From Laceyella tengchongensis (lineage in GTDB: Bacteria > Bacillota > Bacilli > Thermoactinomycetales > Thermoactinomycetaceae), in NCBI RefSeq assembly GCF_900182735.1, contig NZ_FXTU01000001.1:1-64000 (forward strand): a DNA stretch of 64,000 nucleotides, read 5' to 3'. Under the pieces are notes generated by a model. That model saw only the letters and a list, made by a program, of their open reading frames with translations. It was not told where the DNA came from and made no database searches. Both the position numbers and the translations under genes were made by a program. Shown here one piece after another: positions 50,217 to 61,200 of the stretch; position 1 is the first letter of the stretch; the number at the start of each line of letters is the position of its first letter.

Positions 50217-52877
50217 TTAGCTTTGCAGTTCGGTTAAACGTGTTTTTACTTTCTCCCGTTTCTCCAGGTAATCTTTTTCTTTTCTTCGTTCTTCTTCGAC
50301 TACATGGGCAGGTGCTTTGCTGATAAACCCTTGATTCGATAATTTCTTTTGCACCCGCTCGACTTCTGCATTCAGCGTTTTGAGCTCTTTTTTCAAGCGT
50401 TCGATTTCTTGATCGATATCGATTAACCCTGCGAGTGGCAGTAAGATTTCGGCTCCTGTTACCACAGCACTCATGGTTTTTTCCGAAATAGAGAGATCGG
50501 AGTCGATGGTGAGATTTTCGGGATTGCATTGCTGGCGAATCCACTTCTCTCCAAGGCGCAGGTATTGTAATGTCTTTTCATTATCTGGACGGATGAAGAT
50601 ATCGACTTTTTTGCTTACTGGTACATTCACTTCCGCCCGGATATTGCGAACGCTACGAATGACTTCCATGTACAGCTTCATTTGTTCGACTGCTTCAGGG
50701 AATTGGAAACGATTCTCGGGCTCCGGCCACTTGCTAACCATGATGCTTATTCCTTTGTGGGGGAGATTTTGCCAGATTTCTTCGGTCACAAATGGCATGA
50801 ATGGATGGAGTAAGCGAAGGACCTTGTCGAGAACGTAACAAAGGACTGAGCGTGTTGTTTTCTTCGCTTCTTCATCCTCTCCATACAGGGATAGCTTCGC
50901 GAATTCAATGTACCAATCACAGAATTCATCCCACACAAATTCATACAAAGCCCGGCCAGCTTCGTTAAAGTGATACTCTTCCAATTGCTGTGTGACGTAG
51001 TTAATGGTTTCCTGCAAGCGGGTTAAAATCCATTGGTCCGCCGTATTCAATGAACCAGTGAGATCGATATCGTCGGCCCCGAAGTCATCAAGGTTCATGA
51101 GGACAAAGCGGGAAGCGTTCCAAATTTTATTGATGAAGTTTCTTGCTGATTCCAGTCGTTCCCAGCGGAAGCGCAGGTCTTGACCAGGCGTTGTACCGGT
51201 TGAAATCATAAACCGCATGGCATCGGCGCCATACTGGTCAATGACTTCCAGGGGATCGACTCCATTTCCAAGTGACTTGGACATTTTGACCCCTTCTGAG
51301 TCACGAACCAACCCATGGATGATGACATCTTTAAATGGCTTTGTACCCGTAAACTCGATGGCGGTAAAGATCATACGTGCTACCCAGGGATAGATGATGT
51401 CATGCCCTGTAATCAAGACGTTGTTAGGATAGTACCGTTTCAAATCGGCTGTTTGCTCGGGCCAACCCATTGTTGAAAACGGCCATAAACCAGAGCTAAA
51501 CCATGTATCCAATACGTCTTCGTCTTGCGTGATGTTCGAGCTTCCGCAGTTCGAACAGGAAGATGGATCTTCCATGGATACCGTGATTTCTCCACAATCT
51601 GCGCAATGCCAGGCAGGAATACGATGACCCCACCAAAGCTGACGTGAGATGCACCAATCACGGATATTTTCAATCCAATCGACATAGAGCTTTTCAAATC
51701 GATCGGGGACAAACCTTACCTTATCTTCACTCTTTTGGAGTTCGATGGCTTTTTCAGCCAGGGGTTTCATTTTTACAAACCATTGAGTGGACAAGTAGGG
51801 TTCTATTACTGCACCACTACGTTCACTGTGTCCGACTGAATGAACATGTTCTTCAATGTTTACCATGACCCCGGCTTCTTGGAGATCCTTCACAATTTGC
51901 TTCCGAGCTTCAAAGCGATCAAGCCCCTGATATTTGCCGGCATTCTCGTTCATTTTTCCGGTTTCGTCCATGACGATAATTTGAGGCAAATCATGGCGAA
52001 GGCCGATTTCAAAATCGTTGGGATCGTGGGCGGGTGTGATTTTTACCGCACCTGTACCAAATTCTTTGTCCACATACTCATCGGCAATGATGGGGATTTC
52101 TCGTTCGACTATGGGCAGGATCACTGTTTTACCAATCATTCCTTGGTAACGTTCATCCTCCGGATGGACAGCAACTGCGGTATCCCCCAGCATTGTTTCT
52201 GGACGAGTGGTGGCGACTTGAATATACCCCGAACCATCCTTTAATGGATACCGCATATGATAAAGTGCACCTTTGACCTCTTTATAAATGACTTCGATGT
52301 CCGATATGGCCGTACGTGCAACGGGGTCCCAGTTAATAATGTATTTGCCGCGATAAATCAATCCTTTGTTGTACAGATCGACGAATACCTTCCGAACGGC
52401 TTTAGACAAACCTTCATCCATGGTAAAGCGTTCCCTTGAGTAATCAATGGAGAAGCCCATTTTCTTCCATTGTTCATGGATGATGGATGCAAAGTGCTCT
52501 TTCCATTTCCAGGCTCTCTCTAAAAACTTTTCCCGGCCAAGGTCATGCCGGCTGACTCCTTCTTCCCGAAGTTTCTCCTCCAGCTTCGCTTGGGTCGCGA
52601 TCCCGGCGTGATCCATACCCGGAAGCCATAGGGTGTCATATCCCTGCATCCGTTTCATTCGAATAAGGATATCTTGCAACGTAAAATCTAATGCATGACC
52701 CATATGCAACATCCCAGTTACATTGGGTGGAGGCATTACAATACTGTAAGGCTCGCTATTTTGATCCTCGGAAGGCTTGAACAAATCATGGTCCAACCAA
52801 AATTGATATCTTTTACTTTCGACTGCTTTTGGATCATATTTTGTGGACATTTGAATTTCTTTTGGCATCTGTTTCAT
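50217..52877 (-). CDS. valS: valyl-tRNA synthetase
   Basis: An 886-residue class Ia synthetase that charges tRNA-Val. PPPNVTGMLHMGHALDFTLQ holds the HIGH signature (HMGH), GVKMSKSLGNGVDP the KMSKS loop, and the C-terminal 60 residues form the tRNA-binding coiled coil (LIDIDQEIERLKKELKTLN). Full length. It is controlled by the T-box leader directly upstream on the minus strand, so transcription responds to uncharged tRNA-Val. Confidence 0.97.
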   Translation of the reverse strand: MKQMPKEIQMSTKYDPKAVESKRYQFWLDHDLFKPSEDQNSEPYSIVMPPPNVTGMLHMGHALDFTLQDILIRMKRMQGYDTLWLPGMDHAGIATQAKLEEKLREEGVSRHDLGREKFLERAWKWKEHFASIIHEQWKKMGFSIDYSRERFTMDEGLSKAVRKVFVDLYNKGLIYRGKYIINWDPVARTAISDIEVIYKEVKGALYHMRYPLKDGSGYIQVATTRPETMLGDTAVAVHPEDERYQGMIGKTVILPIVEREIPIIADEYVDKEFGTGAVKITPAHDPNDFEIGLRHDLPQIIVMDETGKMNENAGKYQGLDRFEARKQIVKDLQEAGVMVNIEEHVHSVGHSERSGAVIEPYLSTQWFVKMKPLAEKAIELQKSEDKVRFVPDRFEKLYVDWIENIRDWCISRQLWWGHRIPAWHCADCGEITVSMEDPSSCSNCGSSNITQDEDVLDTWFSSGLWPFSTMGWPEQTADLKRYYPNNVLITGHDIIYPWVARMIFTAIEFTGTKPFKDVIIHGLVRDSEGVKMSKSLGNGVDPLEVIDQYGADAMRFMISTGTTPGQDLRFRWERLESARNFINKIWNASRFVLMNLDDFGADDIDLTGSLNTADQWILTRLQETINYVTQQLEEYHFNEAGRALYEFVWDEFCDWYIEFAKLSLYGEDEEAKKTTRSVLCYVLDKVLRLLHPFMPFVTEEIWQNLPHKGISIMVSKWPEPENRFQFPEAVEQMKLYMEVIRSVRNIRAEVNVPVSKKVDIFIRPDNEKTLQYLRLGEKWIRQQCNPENLTIDSDLSISEKTMSAVVTGAEILLPLAGLIDIDQEIERLKKELKTLNAEVERVQKKLSNQGFISKAPAHVVEEERRKEKDYLEKREKVKTRLTELQS

Positions 52878-52884
52878 CCTCCTT

Positions 52885-53150
52885 ACAATACGAAAAAGCC
52901 CCTCATCTCAAAGGACGAAGGGCTCGCGGTACCACCTTTGTTAGTGAAGAAACCATGGATTTCTCCACTCACTCATTTCCATTAACGCTGGAACACGTTT
53001 CCCACTACTGACCGGTGAAGGCGTTGGCGGGAACAACTCAGGAGCTACCTTCAACAGATTCCACCCGAAGAATCTCACAGCTGCCAAGCTCTACAGTTTG
53101 GCAGATTCTTCTCTCTGAGGGTTTCCCCTGTTTACTCTTCTCCATCATTG
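52885..53150 (-). promoter_or_regulatory. T-box leader of valS
   Basis: On the minus strand the T-box core aggtggtaccgcg (52925-52937) is present, followed by an antiterminator/terminator hairpin whose terminator arms are agccc / gggct with a T-run (52893-52925). Upstream lies a stem-I-like region (about 53040-53130) that contains a gaaggtagc loop in which GUA is a possible valine specifier, not proven. The leader senses uncharged tRNA-Val. Confidence 0.9.
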
Positions 53151-53221
53151 TTGTTTTGGTTAACTATACAACTAATTAACCGTTCACTCACATTTTGACC
53201 AATATCAGTTGGATTAATACC

Positions 53222-53251
53222 ATTCTACAAGTGAGGCTGAATCTGTGTCAA
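53222..53251 (-). promoter_or_regulatory. valS promoter
   Basis: On the minus strand TTGACA, an 18-base spacer and TAGAAT precede the T-box leader by about 70 bases. Confidence 0.7.
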
Positions 53252-53338
53252 TATTTGTACGATCCATTTCATCACAGAGAAGGATAAAAATGGAGGGGGA
53301 TTTCTAGAACAAAGCTAAATACATATTATACAACGTAG

Positions 53339-53542
53339 AGTGATTACTCATTATCATATGATAACAACCAACCTATTGTTACTGAAACCTTCGATAGTAA
53401 AAATTTAACTCTTAAAAGAAATAAACCTTTGTCGTTCGAAAGTCGAGCACTATAAGCTGTACACGGTGTTAAGGTACATTTGAAAGATAAAAAATCGCCT
53501 TGGTGGCAGTTTAAAATTATAACATTCCGTCTCACCGACTGA
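53339..53542 (+). pseudogene. degraded gene remnant
   Basis: One frame reads about 67 codons with a single in-frame stop in the middle: before it NNQPIVTETFDSKNLTLKRN, after it AVHGVKVHLKDKKSPWWQFK and LTD at the end. No start codon or ribosome site fits. It looks like the C-terminal part of a beta-rich protein, decaying. The opposite-strand 70-codon frame over the same bases is not supported. Confidence 0.4.
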
Positions 53543-53662
53543 TGTAATTTAATCAAAGTTGACCGGATACTTTGATTTCAATCAATTAACGGAAGGGATT
53601 GAGGACGAGTATAAAGATTACATCTAGGCTTATATTACAAAAACGTTGGGAGGTTAAATAAG

Positions 53663-54199
53663 ATGGATGTTCAACGGCTGGAGGATTTTTGCCGGCCCTT
53701 TTATGAGGAAAAGGATATGATGCATAACTTGGATCATATTCATCGTGTTTTAAAAATGGCGTGTCAAATTGCCAAACCGTATCAGTATCAAATCGATCAA
53801 GAAGTCCTGATCGCTGGTGCTTATTTTCACGGAATCATAAACAAGGAAGAAAACCGAAACCAAATCCTCAACTTTCTTGAATCCCAAGGGGTTAATAAGG
53901 AGAAAATGCAAGCGATCCTGCAAGCGGCAGAAGGATCTCAGAAAGACTTCATTCCAGAAACATTAGAGGGAAAAATCCTGCATGATGCTCATTTGCTTGA
54001 AGGTGGTAAGACCTTTCTCATCGTGAAGTCGCTGATCACAGGTTCTTTGCGAGGACAGTCACTGGAAGAAACCATTCGTATTGTTGAAGAGAAGCTGCTT
54101 GATCGTTTCATCTGTGCGCTTCCTGAAAACAAGGCTCTTTACAAAGAAAAAGAAAAGTTTGCAAGAGAGTTGATTCAAGAGTTGAAGCCTTATCTTTAG
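53663..54199 (+). CDS. HD-domain-like hydrolase
   Basis: A 178-residue HD-type protein: HNLDHIHRVLKMACQIA (about residues 22-38, first His), AYFHGIINKEEN in place of the HD pair and KILHDAHLLEG with a late Asp. The strict HD doublet is HG here, so metal binding may be changed or lost. An gggaggt site precedes the ATG. Similar stand-alone HD proteins act on nucleotides. No operon partner; the gene ends about 200 bases before the defence array. Confidence 0.78.
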   Translation: MDVQRLEDFCRPFYEEKDMMHNLDHIHRVLKMACQIAKPYQYQIDQEVLIAGAYFHGIINKEENRNQILNFLESQGVNKEKMQAILQAAEGSQKDFIPETLEGKILHDAHLLEGGKTFLIVKSLITGSLRGQSLEETIRIVEEKLLDRFICALPENKALYKEKEKFARELIQELKPYL

Positions 54200-54407
54200 A
54201 GAGGTTTATCTCTAAAGGCAGAAAGAATGAAAAAGTTGTAGAATATACTGAACTTTGCTTAGCGTCCTTGTGGCGCTTTTTATCTTGCTGGTCTGGAAGA
54301 ATAGAAAAAATACAAGACAAGAAAGAAACGGAAAAGATAAAATAGGATCAAAGTCAAGATCTTGCAAAAGTTATTTTCCCAATAGATACAAACAAGGGGG
54401 ACATTAT

Positions 54408-57400
54408 ATGATTTCTGTTCTACAGACTTGCCAACCGCGCCCTGAGATATTGGCGGGAACATTTAATCCGGAAGTATTTACTGCTTCGCTCAGCCCGATC
54501 ATTGATTTCTATCGTACGGGACGTAGCTCAATTGATAATATTTATACCAATGCACAACAGTTTTTTGATGAAGCGACCTATCCCACGCAAGGTCTGAAAA
54601 CCACATTAACGGAAGTTTTCAGCCGAATTGCAGGGGATATGACAGTTCCTGCAATTCATCGTTTGGAAACGGCATTTGGTGGAGGAAAAACGCATACTTT
54701 GATCGCTTGTACCCATATTGCTTATCAGGGTAAAAAACTGGAAGGATCGATAGGAGAAATTCTCGATCCGAATTTGCTTCCTGCACCAGGCTCTGTATCC
54801 GTCGTTGGTGTGGCAGGGGATGAAATCCCGGTACATAAGTCAAAAGGGAAAGATCTCATTCCTTATACGCTCTGGGGTGAGATCGCATATCAAATCGGTG
54901 GAGAATCTCTCTACAAAGAAGTAGAGGAAGAAGCCACTTCTTATGCCGCACCGGGGCGCACCTATTTTGATAAGGTATTTGGTGGAAGGAAAGTCCTTCT
55001 CATGCTGGATGAGTTGGCTCAGTACGCCGCGCGTTTGGAAGCTGCAAGACCAGATGGTGCGAACCAATTGGCAGCATTTTTGATGACACTTCATGGTTAT
55101 GTCCGAAATCATCCTGGGATCGCTATTGTTTTGACACTTGCTAGTTCCACAGATGCATTTGCCAAACAAACCGAACGTCTGGCCGAATTGATTGCGGTTG
55201 TTCGAGGAGAAGAAATCACAGAGGATGACGCGGTGGGAATCAGCGAAAAGGCAATCAAGGATATCACCAGCGTGGTGGCACGAGATGCGGTTCAAGTAAC
55301 ACCTGTGCAGGCAACTGAAATTTCTTCCGTTTTAGCGAAACGACTGTTTGTCTCCGTAAATCGTTTGGCAGCAAGAGAAACCGCAGAAGAGTATATGGCG
55401 ATGTATCGCCGAAACAGTAATCTGCTTCCAGAGGAGGCTGCCAGTGAGCGATTCCGTGATCGGATGGTTGCCAATTACCCGTTCCATCCCACTTTGGTAG
55501 ATTTCCTGAATAAAAAATTGGCCGAAGCTGAAAATTTCCAAGGAACACGGGGAGTGCTCCGCGTTCTGTCTCTCGCAGTACGGAGTTTGTGGAAAAAGCA
55601 GATTGATGTTCCCATGATTCATACCTGTCATCTGGACCTCCGGACCGAACGGGTTGTTAATGAGGTTCTTGGGCGGACGGGGAGTTCCGATCTTTTACTA
55701 GTGCTTAATGCCGATATTGGCAGCGTGGACACCGAATCGTTGGACGGAGGACTCAGCAACGCAGAGCGAGCAGATCGGAATAATCCTCATCCAGAGGGGC
55801 ATCCGCTGTTCGAGTACACTTGGAAAACCGTATTTCTGCATAGCCTGGTGGGCAGGGATGAAGGGATTTCGTCCAAGATTTTCGGGATTACGGAATCGGA
55901 GGCATTGTTCAGTGTCTCGTTCCCCGGCATGACGCCGCCCCAGGTCCGCACCGCCTTGGAGGAGATCACAGAAAGTGCCTACTATCTCCGCTTTGAACAA
56001 GGAAAATACTACGCCAGCGACGAACCTACGATTAACAGCATCTTGGCGCGCATTCGTAATGGAGTGACTCATTCGCAAGTGAAAGGCTTGCTTGAAGATA
56101 TGGCACGGAGGATTATCAAGGCTGACAAAAGCGGATTGTTCCATGTCGAACATGACGTTTCCCAACCGGACCATCTGCCGGATGAAAAAGGAAAGCCTAT
56201 TCTTGGAATTGTGTCGCCCACAGTGGAAACGATTGATATTGAAGCCATGGTGACGATGAAGGGATCAAACCAACCGCGTATGCAACAAAATCTGATCTTC
56301 TTGCTAGTTCCTGAAACGGTCAAGATCGGGGAGACCAACCCCAGTCTGGAATTGTTACCGGGACAGGGAGCCAAGTCGCAGGATGTTCGTCACCGATTGG
56401 AAGCCATTGCCCGGCAAGTTCTGGCGATGCAGGATCTGATAAAGAAGCCGCAAAACTTCGGAGTTAATCCGAAGCGGCTGGAAGAGAGTGGCTTTAGCAA
56501 GCGGAAGGCAGAGCGGGAGCATGCGCTCATGACCGCTGTTGCAGATATCTATACCAGCCTGTATTATCCGTCTACAGCCGGGCATATTGTCCGTAAGGAA
56601 ATTAAAACAACCGGCGGAGAAAGCGGGGCTTCCTTTATCGAACTGATTCGGGCGGCACTCATCGAAGCCGGAGAGTTACTTACCGAGCAAAACAACAACC
56701 GGTCCGACCTTATCAACCTCAGCAAATTGTTTTTTGAACGTGGGGACACGGTCACTGTGGAAGAGCTAAAACATTCTTTTGCTTGTATCCGAAGTTGGCC
56801 AGTGCTCGTCAATGAGGGGATTTTGGAACAACTGATTCGCGGTGGAGTACAAAAAGGAGTCTGGTGTGTATTTCGTATGGACTCTCCTGATCAAACACGA
56901 CCAGACGAATTTTATCACGAGAAAAATGATGTACCAATGGGTGTAAACCTGATGTCGGCCTCATATGCGCTCATCACTCCTCAAGGCGCTAAACGGCGGG
57001 GGTGGTTTGATGAGCGGAAGGTTGATCCGGAGATGTTGAAGCAACAAATTTATGAAGTAGTAGATAAAGAAGGAAGCGTCAGTGTTCAGCGGATTGAGGA
57101 GGTCATCCGGGAAAGTGTGGGAGAAGTGACGCGCAAGGAGCTGGATGACACAGTCGTTTCCTTATTAAAGGATTCTAAGCTTTATGCCTGCCGGAATAAG
57201 GAGGATGCTGGGACTAAGCCCAACCTGATCGCGGGTTCAAAAGCATTTCAATATGTCCCGCTGTCCCAGGATGTTTTGGTCACCGAAGACAAGGCAAAGG
57301 CAAACGGGTGGATTGATGAGGATCGATCCTACCGCATCCATATTCAAGGGGATGAAGCTATCGAAAAAGTATTGCCTCTTCTTCGACGGATGGGTAGTCT

Positions 57401-57638
57401 CTATAATAAAGGCGGCAAAACAAAGATCGATTTTCTGGATCTGTATTTCAAAATACCAGCAGGTGGAGCGTTGAGAATTCAGTTGGAGGATGCACCCCCA
57501 CAAACCATTAAGGCACTGGGAGAATGGTTTGAAGTACTTGATGGAATTGTTAAAAATGGGGAGCAAACAGAGGTTGAACTCGATATCGCGGATCCGGCCG
57601 AAGATTGCCCATTTGTGAAGGAGTTGAATAAAAAGTAG
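54408..57638 (+). CDS. DUF499 ATPase of an antiphage array
   Basis: A 1076-residue P-loop protein. The P-loop-like segment is LETAFGGGKTHTLIA (about residues 83-97), Walker B LLMLDELAQYAARLE (about 193-207), and the length fits DUF499, also found as BrxC/PglY in BREX. It lies upstream of the DUF3780-like, DUF1156 and helicase genes in a defence operon, so it is probably the motor or sensing ATPase of that system. The ATG at 54408 follows aaggggg; the frame is open back to 54255 and would add a hydrophobic segment, but no site supports it. Confidence 0.88.
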   Translation: MISVLQTCQPRPEILAGTFNPEVFTASLSPIIDFYRTGRSSIDNIYTNAQQFFDEATYPTQGLKTTLTEVFSRIAGDMTVPAIHRLETAFGGGKTHTLIACTHIAYQGKKLEGSIGEILDPNLLPAPGSVSVVGVAGDEIPVHKSKGKDLIPYTLWGEIAYQIGGESLYKEVEEEATSYAAPGRTYFDKVFGGRKVLLMLDELAQYAARLEAARPDGANQLAAFLMTLHGYVRNHPGIAIVLTLASSTDAFAKQTERLAELIAVVRGEEITEDDAVGISEKAIKDITSVVARDAVQVTPVQATEISSVLAKRLFVSVNRLAARETAEEYMAMYRRNSNLLPEEAASERFRDRMVANYPFHPTLVDFLNKKLAEAENFQGTRGVLRVLSLAVRSLWKKQIDVPMIHTCHLDLRTERVVNEVLGRTGSSDLLLVLNADIGSVDTESLDGGLSNAERADRNNPHPEGHPLFEYTWKTVFLHSLVGRDEGISSKIFGITESEALFSVSFPGMTPPQVRTALEEITESAYYLRFEQGKYYASDEPTINSILARIRNGVTHSQVKGLLEDMARRIIKADKSGLFHVEHDVSQPDHLPDEKGKPILGIVSPTVETIDIEAMVTMKGSNQPRMQQNLIFLLVPETVKIGETNPSLELLPGQGAKSQDVRHRLEAIARQVLAMQDLIKKPQNFGVNPKRLEESGFSKRKAEREHALMTAVADIYTSLYYPSTAGHIVRKEIKTTGGESGASFIELIRAALIEAGELLTEQNNNRSDLINLSKLFFERGDTVTVEELKHSFACIRSWPVLVNEGILEQLIRGGVQKGVWCVFRMDSPDQTRPDEFYHEKNDVPMGVNLMSASYALITPQGAKRRGWFDERKVDPEMLKQQIYEVVDKEGSVSVQRIEEVIRESVGEVTRKELDDTVVSLLKDSKLYACRNKEDAGTKPNLIAGSKAFQYVPLSQDVLVTEDKAKANGWIDEDRSYRIHIQGDEAIEKVLPLLRRMGSLYNKGGKTKIDFLDLYFKIPAGGALRIQLEDAPPQTIKALGEWFEVLDGIVKNGEQTEVELDIADPAEDCPFVKELNKK

Positions 57639-57652
57639 GTGAGGTAGTCGTT

Positions 57653-58264
57653 ATGGTCAATCAAATCACTGCACAGGACTGGGAACTGGAACGGGACTTT
57701 CAGCACCGTATCCTCCCGGAGTTGGATCATGCTCCTTGGGTTCTCCGACTGACGGAGTACAAGGACAAACCAGCTCCTGTTTTGGTTATTAAGAAACGGA
57801 TTTACACAGGTGACAGTCTTTATGGGGGCGAACAGGCTGAAGGCAAATCGATGCTTAAAGACCAGGGGCTGCTGTATGGTCAGCCCCTGCGCCGCTGTTT
57901 GCCAGCTCTCAGAAAGATTCTCAGCAGGGTAAATGATGTTGCAGGAATTCCCTTGGAACTTCAGCGATTTTTTAACAAAGACCGAATTCAATACCGCGGC
58001 AACTTGCCTCTGGATGAAGAATCCGGAGCCAAGCTGGCGCTCATTTTCAAATTACAGGAGAGGGTCGCCGATCTGGACCGCGTTGAACTGATCGCATGGC
58101 GAGTGGAACGATTCAGCAGGGAAGAGGCTGTCTATTGGTTTACTCGTGCGACCCAGTACGGTGAGGCTGCTAGCCGCTGGGCACTGGCCGGTATGAGGAT
58201 TATGCTTGGCGGCCAACCGGGAGACGAAGAAATCCAACATATGCTGCAAAAACTCCGTAAATAG
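57653..58264 (+). CDS. DUF3780-like protein of the antiphage array
   Basis: A 203-residue protein with acidic-basic helices and a beta region, WELERDFQHRILPELDHAPW at the start and VERFSREEAVYWFTRATQYGEAA near the end. A protein of this size sits between DUF499 and DUF1156 proteins in known antiphage arrays, where it is called DUF3780; I assign it by position and length. Start after aggtgagg. Function unknown. Confidence 0.6.
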   Translation: MVNQITAQDWELERDFQHRILPELDHAPWVLRLTEYKDKPAPVLVIKKRIYTGDSLYGGEQAEGKSMLKDQGLLYGQPLRRCLPALRKILSRVNDVAGIPLELQRFFNKDRIQYRGNLPLDEESGAKLALIFKLQERVADLDRVELIAWRVERFSREEAVYWFTRATQYGEAASRWALAGMRIMLGGQPGDEEIQHMLQKLRK

Positions 58265-58283
58265 AGAAATGGGAGAGGAGAAA

Positions 58284-61200
58284 ATGACAACTCAGAACCA
58301 AACAAGAGCGGAAGTCCGATTTATTGAAGCGGGTTTTCCCTGTCACCAGGTGGGGGCGGAGACTCAGCGAGAGAGAGGAGCTAGTTCGGCGCTTCCGCCA
58401 CTCTATTTTCTTCATGTCTGGTGGGCACGGCGCCCTTTGACTCCTAGTCGGGCTGCGATCTTGGGATCACTATTACCAGCCGGAACTGATCCGGACTGGT
58501 TCCTGCGCCAACTTGGGATAGAAAAGGTGCAAGCGATTGTGAATGGTGTGCCGTGGATACTTGATGATAAATTAATAGAACGTGTAGCGAGAGATGAATT
58601 TGGTCAAGAAACATTGGATTTAGATGCGGTTGTTTATCGAGCACTTCAGCGAGAAAAAGCGACAAGGGCTGAACATAGGAAATTGATCGCTCAGATTGTA
58701 GATCAGTCCCCTCATGTGCAGGAATACTCTGCAATTCAAAAATGGCAAACTCTGAGTCAACCGCTCCCGGAACCCTTTCCGGTAGAGGGTACCAGGTTGA
58801 GAGTTGAAAGAGTAGCAGCGGACCCGGCCTGGTTCAAAGAGTTGATGGAGATTGCTAAAAATATTGGAGTCCGTGTTCCTAATATGTATGGATATTCGAG
58901 GGCATATACCCGTCAACCTGAGTGGGGCGATTCAAATATTACTGTAATGGATCCTACTGCGGGAGGCGGCTCTATTCCCTTTGAAGCGTTAAGGCTTGGA
59001 TACCGAGCAATTGCTAATGATTTGAATCCTGTTGCAACGGTTATCCAATACGCTACGTTGGATTATCCTGCTCGCTTCGGGAAAAATCTCAAAATGGAAA
59101 TTGGAAATTGGGGTCAAAAACTGATTTCAGTTTTGGATAATCGGTTGAATGAGGTATTCCCGCGTGTATTTCCTTTGCCAGAATCCGAACGAATGTTTTT
59201 GAGAGCTCATTTGAAGCAATTTCCTGAACTTGTATCAGAATATGATCAGGAAGAGACGACCACCTATTTATTTGCACGCCAAGTCACCTGTCCACATTGT
59301 GAAGGGGAAGCTCCTCTCCTAAATACCTCTTGGCTATCCAAAGAGGGAGAGAAATGGGCAGTTCGTATTGTTACGGATGGCAAGAAAAAAGGGGGGACAG
59401 TAAAATTTGAACCTTACCGTCTTCAAGGAAAGAAAGGTCCGAATGGAGAGGACCCTGATTTTGCCACCGTAAACAAAGGAGTTGGGCTTTGCGTTCACTG
59501 CCGTCAGGCGATTCCATCGGATGAAATCAAAGCACAGGCACGTGGGGAGTCTCCGCGTGGAACATGGAAGGATCGGCTGTACTGTGTCGTGGCAGTACGC
59601 TATCAGCCCAAACTGGACAAGGACGGACAACCCCAACGGTATAAAAGCGGTGTAAAAGCTGGGGAAATCAAGACAGAGAAAATCACGTTCTTCCATGCTC
59701 CCAATGAGCAAGATCTAAAGGCTTTGGAAGAAGCCGAGTTTCAACTGAAACAGCGCTGGGATGAATGGGATCAGGAGGGATTGATTCCGACCGAAAGGTT
59801 CCCACAAGGAAATGATATGCGTCCAATAAACTATGGAATGAATCGCTGGTGCGATATGTTTACGCCGCGGCAGCTATTGGGGCAATTAACTCTGGTTGAG
59901 GAACTGAACCGTCTCAAACCACAGATTATCGAAGAGCTGGGTCAGGAGAAAGGCAAGGCGGTTGTCACCTACTTGCAATTTGTGATTGATAAATTACTTG
60001 ATTATAACAGTAGGCAAACCCGTTGGGAGTTCACTCGAGGGGTTATAAAAGGAACATTTGGCCGACATGACTATTCTCTTAAATGGACCTTTGGAGAGAT
60101 GATTTATACAGGTCCTTATTCTGGTCCGGCTTGGGCCTTATCACAGATTTTAGATGCTTATCAGGGTATAGCAGAATTGGTGGCTCCACTTCATGAGAAA
60201 TTACAAGGAGTCGCGCCGCCGGTTACGATTCTACATGGTACAGCGGCGCATACTGGAGTGCCCGATCGTTCCGTAGATTTGATCTGTGTGGACCCGCCTT
60301 ATTACAACAATGTCCAGTATGCCGAGCTGTCGGACTATTTCTATGTCTGGCAGAAGCGGACTTTATCGGACCTTTACCCTGATTTATTCAAGCGACGGTT
60401 GACCAACAAAACGGACGAAGCTGTGGCTAATCCGGCCCGGGATGGTTCCACTTCAAATGCCGCTCAACGTTATGAGGAACTGATGGGGGAAATTTTCGCC
60501 GATTGTCGCCGTGTACTGAAAGATGAGGGCATCTTGACGATCATGTTCACCCACAAAACACAAGAAGCATGGGAAGCGTTGACGCGTTCCTTAATTGAAC
60601 AGGGGTGGAAAATTACCTCATCGATGCCAGTGGAATCTGAGTCTTCAGCATCCATGCACCAAAAAGGGATGGCCGCAGCTGCCAGCTCTATTTTCCTTAC
60701 CTGTCGTAAAAGGGAGCAGGGCAACCAAGCCCCGGCGACCTGGACCGGGTTTGGTGGCACCGGTGTGGCGCAGCGTATTCGTACGGCTGTTCGTGAAGGA
60801 CTGAAAGAGTTTGAGCCGCTGAAGCTGAATCCCGTGGATGAGATGGTGGCGTGTTATGGACGGGCGCTGCAGGTGCTGTCAGAGCATTGGCCGGTATTGG
60901 ATGGAGATGAACTTGTCAGCCCGATCCGGGCCATGAACGAGGCCAGTGCGGTCGTAGCAGAGCACCAGATCAGCCGCTTGACACGAGGGCGTCTCAAGGT
61001 AGAAGACCTGAACCCGGAAGCGGCGATGTCGTTAACGCTTTACGGTATTTTTGGGCTTAATGAATTCCCTTATGACGAGGCATTGAACTTGTCGCGTTCG
61101 CTGAACATCGCGCTGGAAATGCGTCCGGCGGGATACAGTGTTCAGAATCGGATGCTTGGAATCAACGACGCCAACCGGGGCCGCAGCACCCGTGGTACAG

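Noticed and set aside
53344..53556. 70-codon minus-strand frame
   Set aside because: It is antisense to the plus-strand remnant and has no ribosome site.
54255..54407. N-terminal extension of the DUF499 ATPase with a hydrophobic helix
   Set aside because: The TTG at 54255 has no ribosome site, while the ATG at 54408 has a good one.
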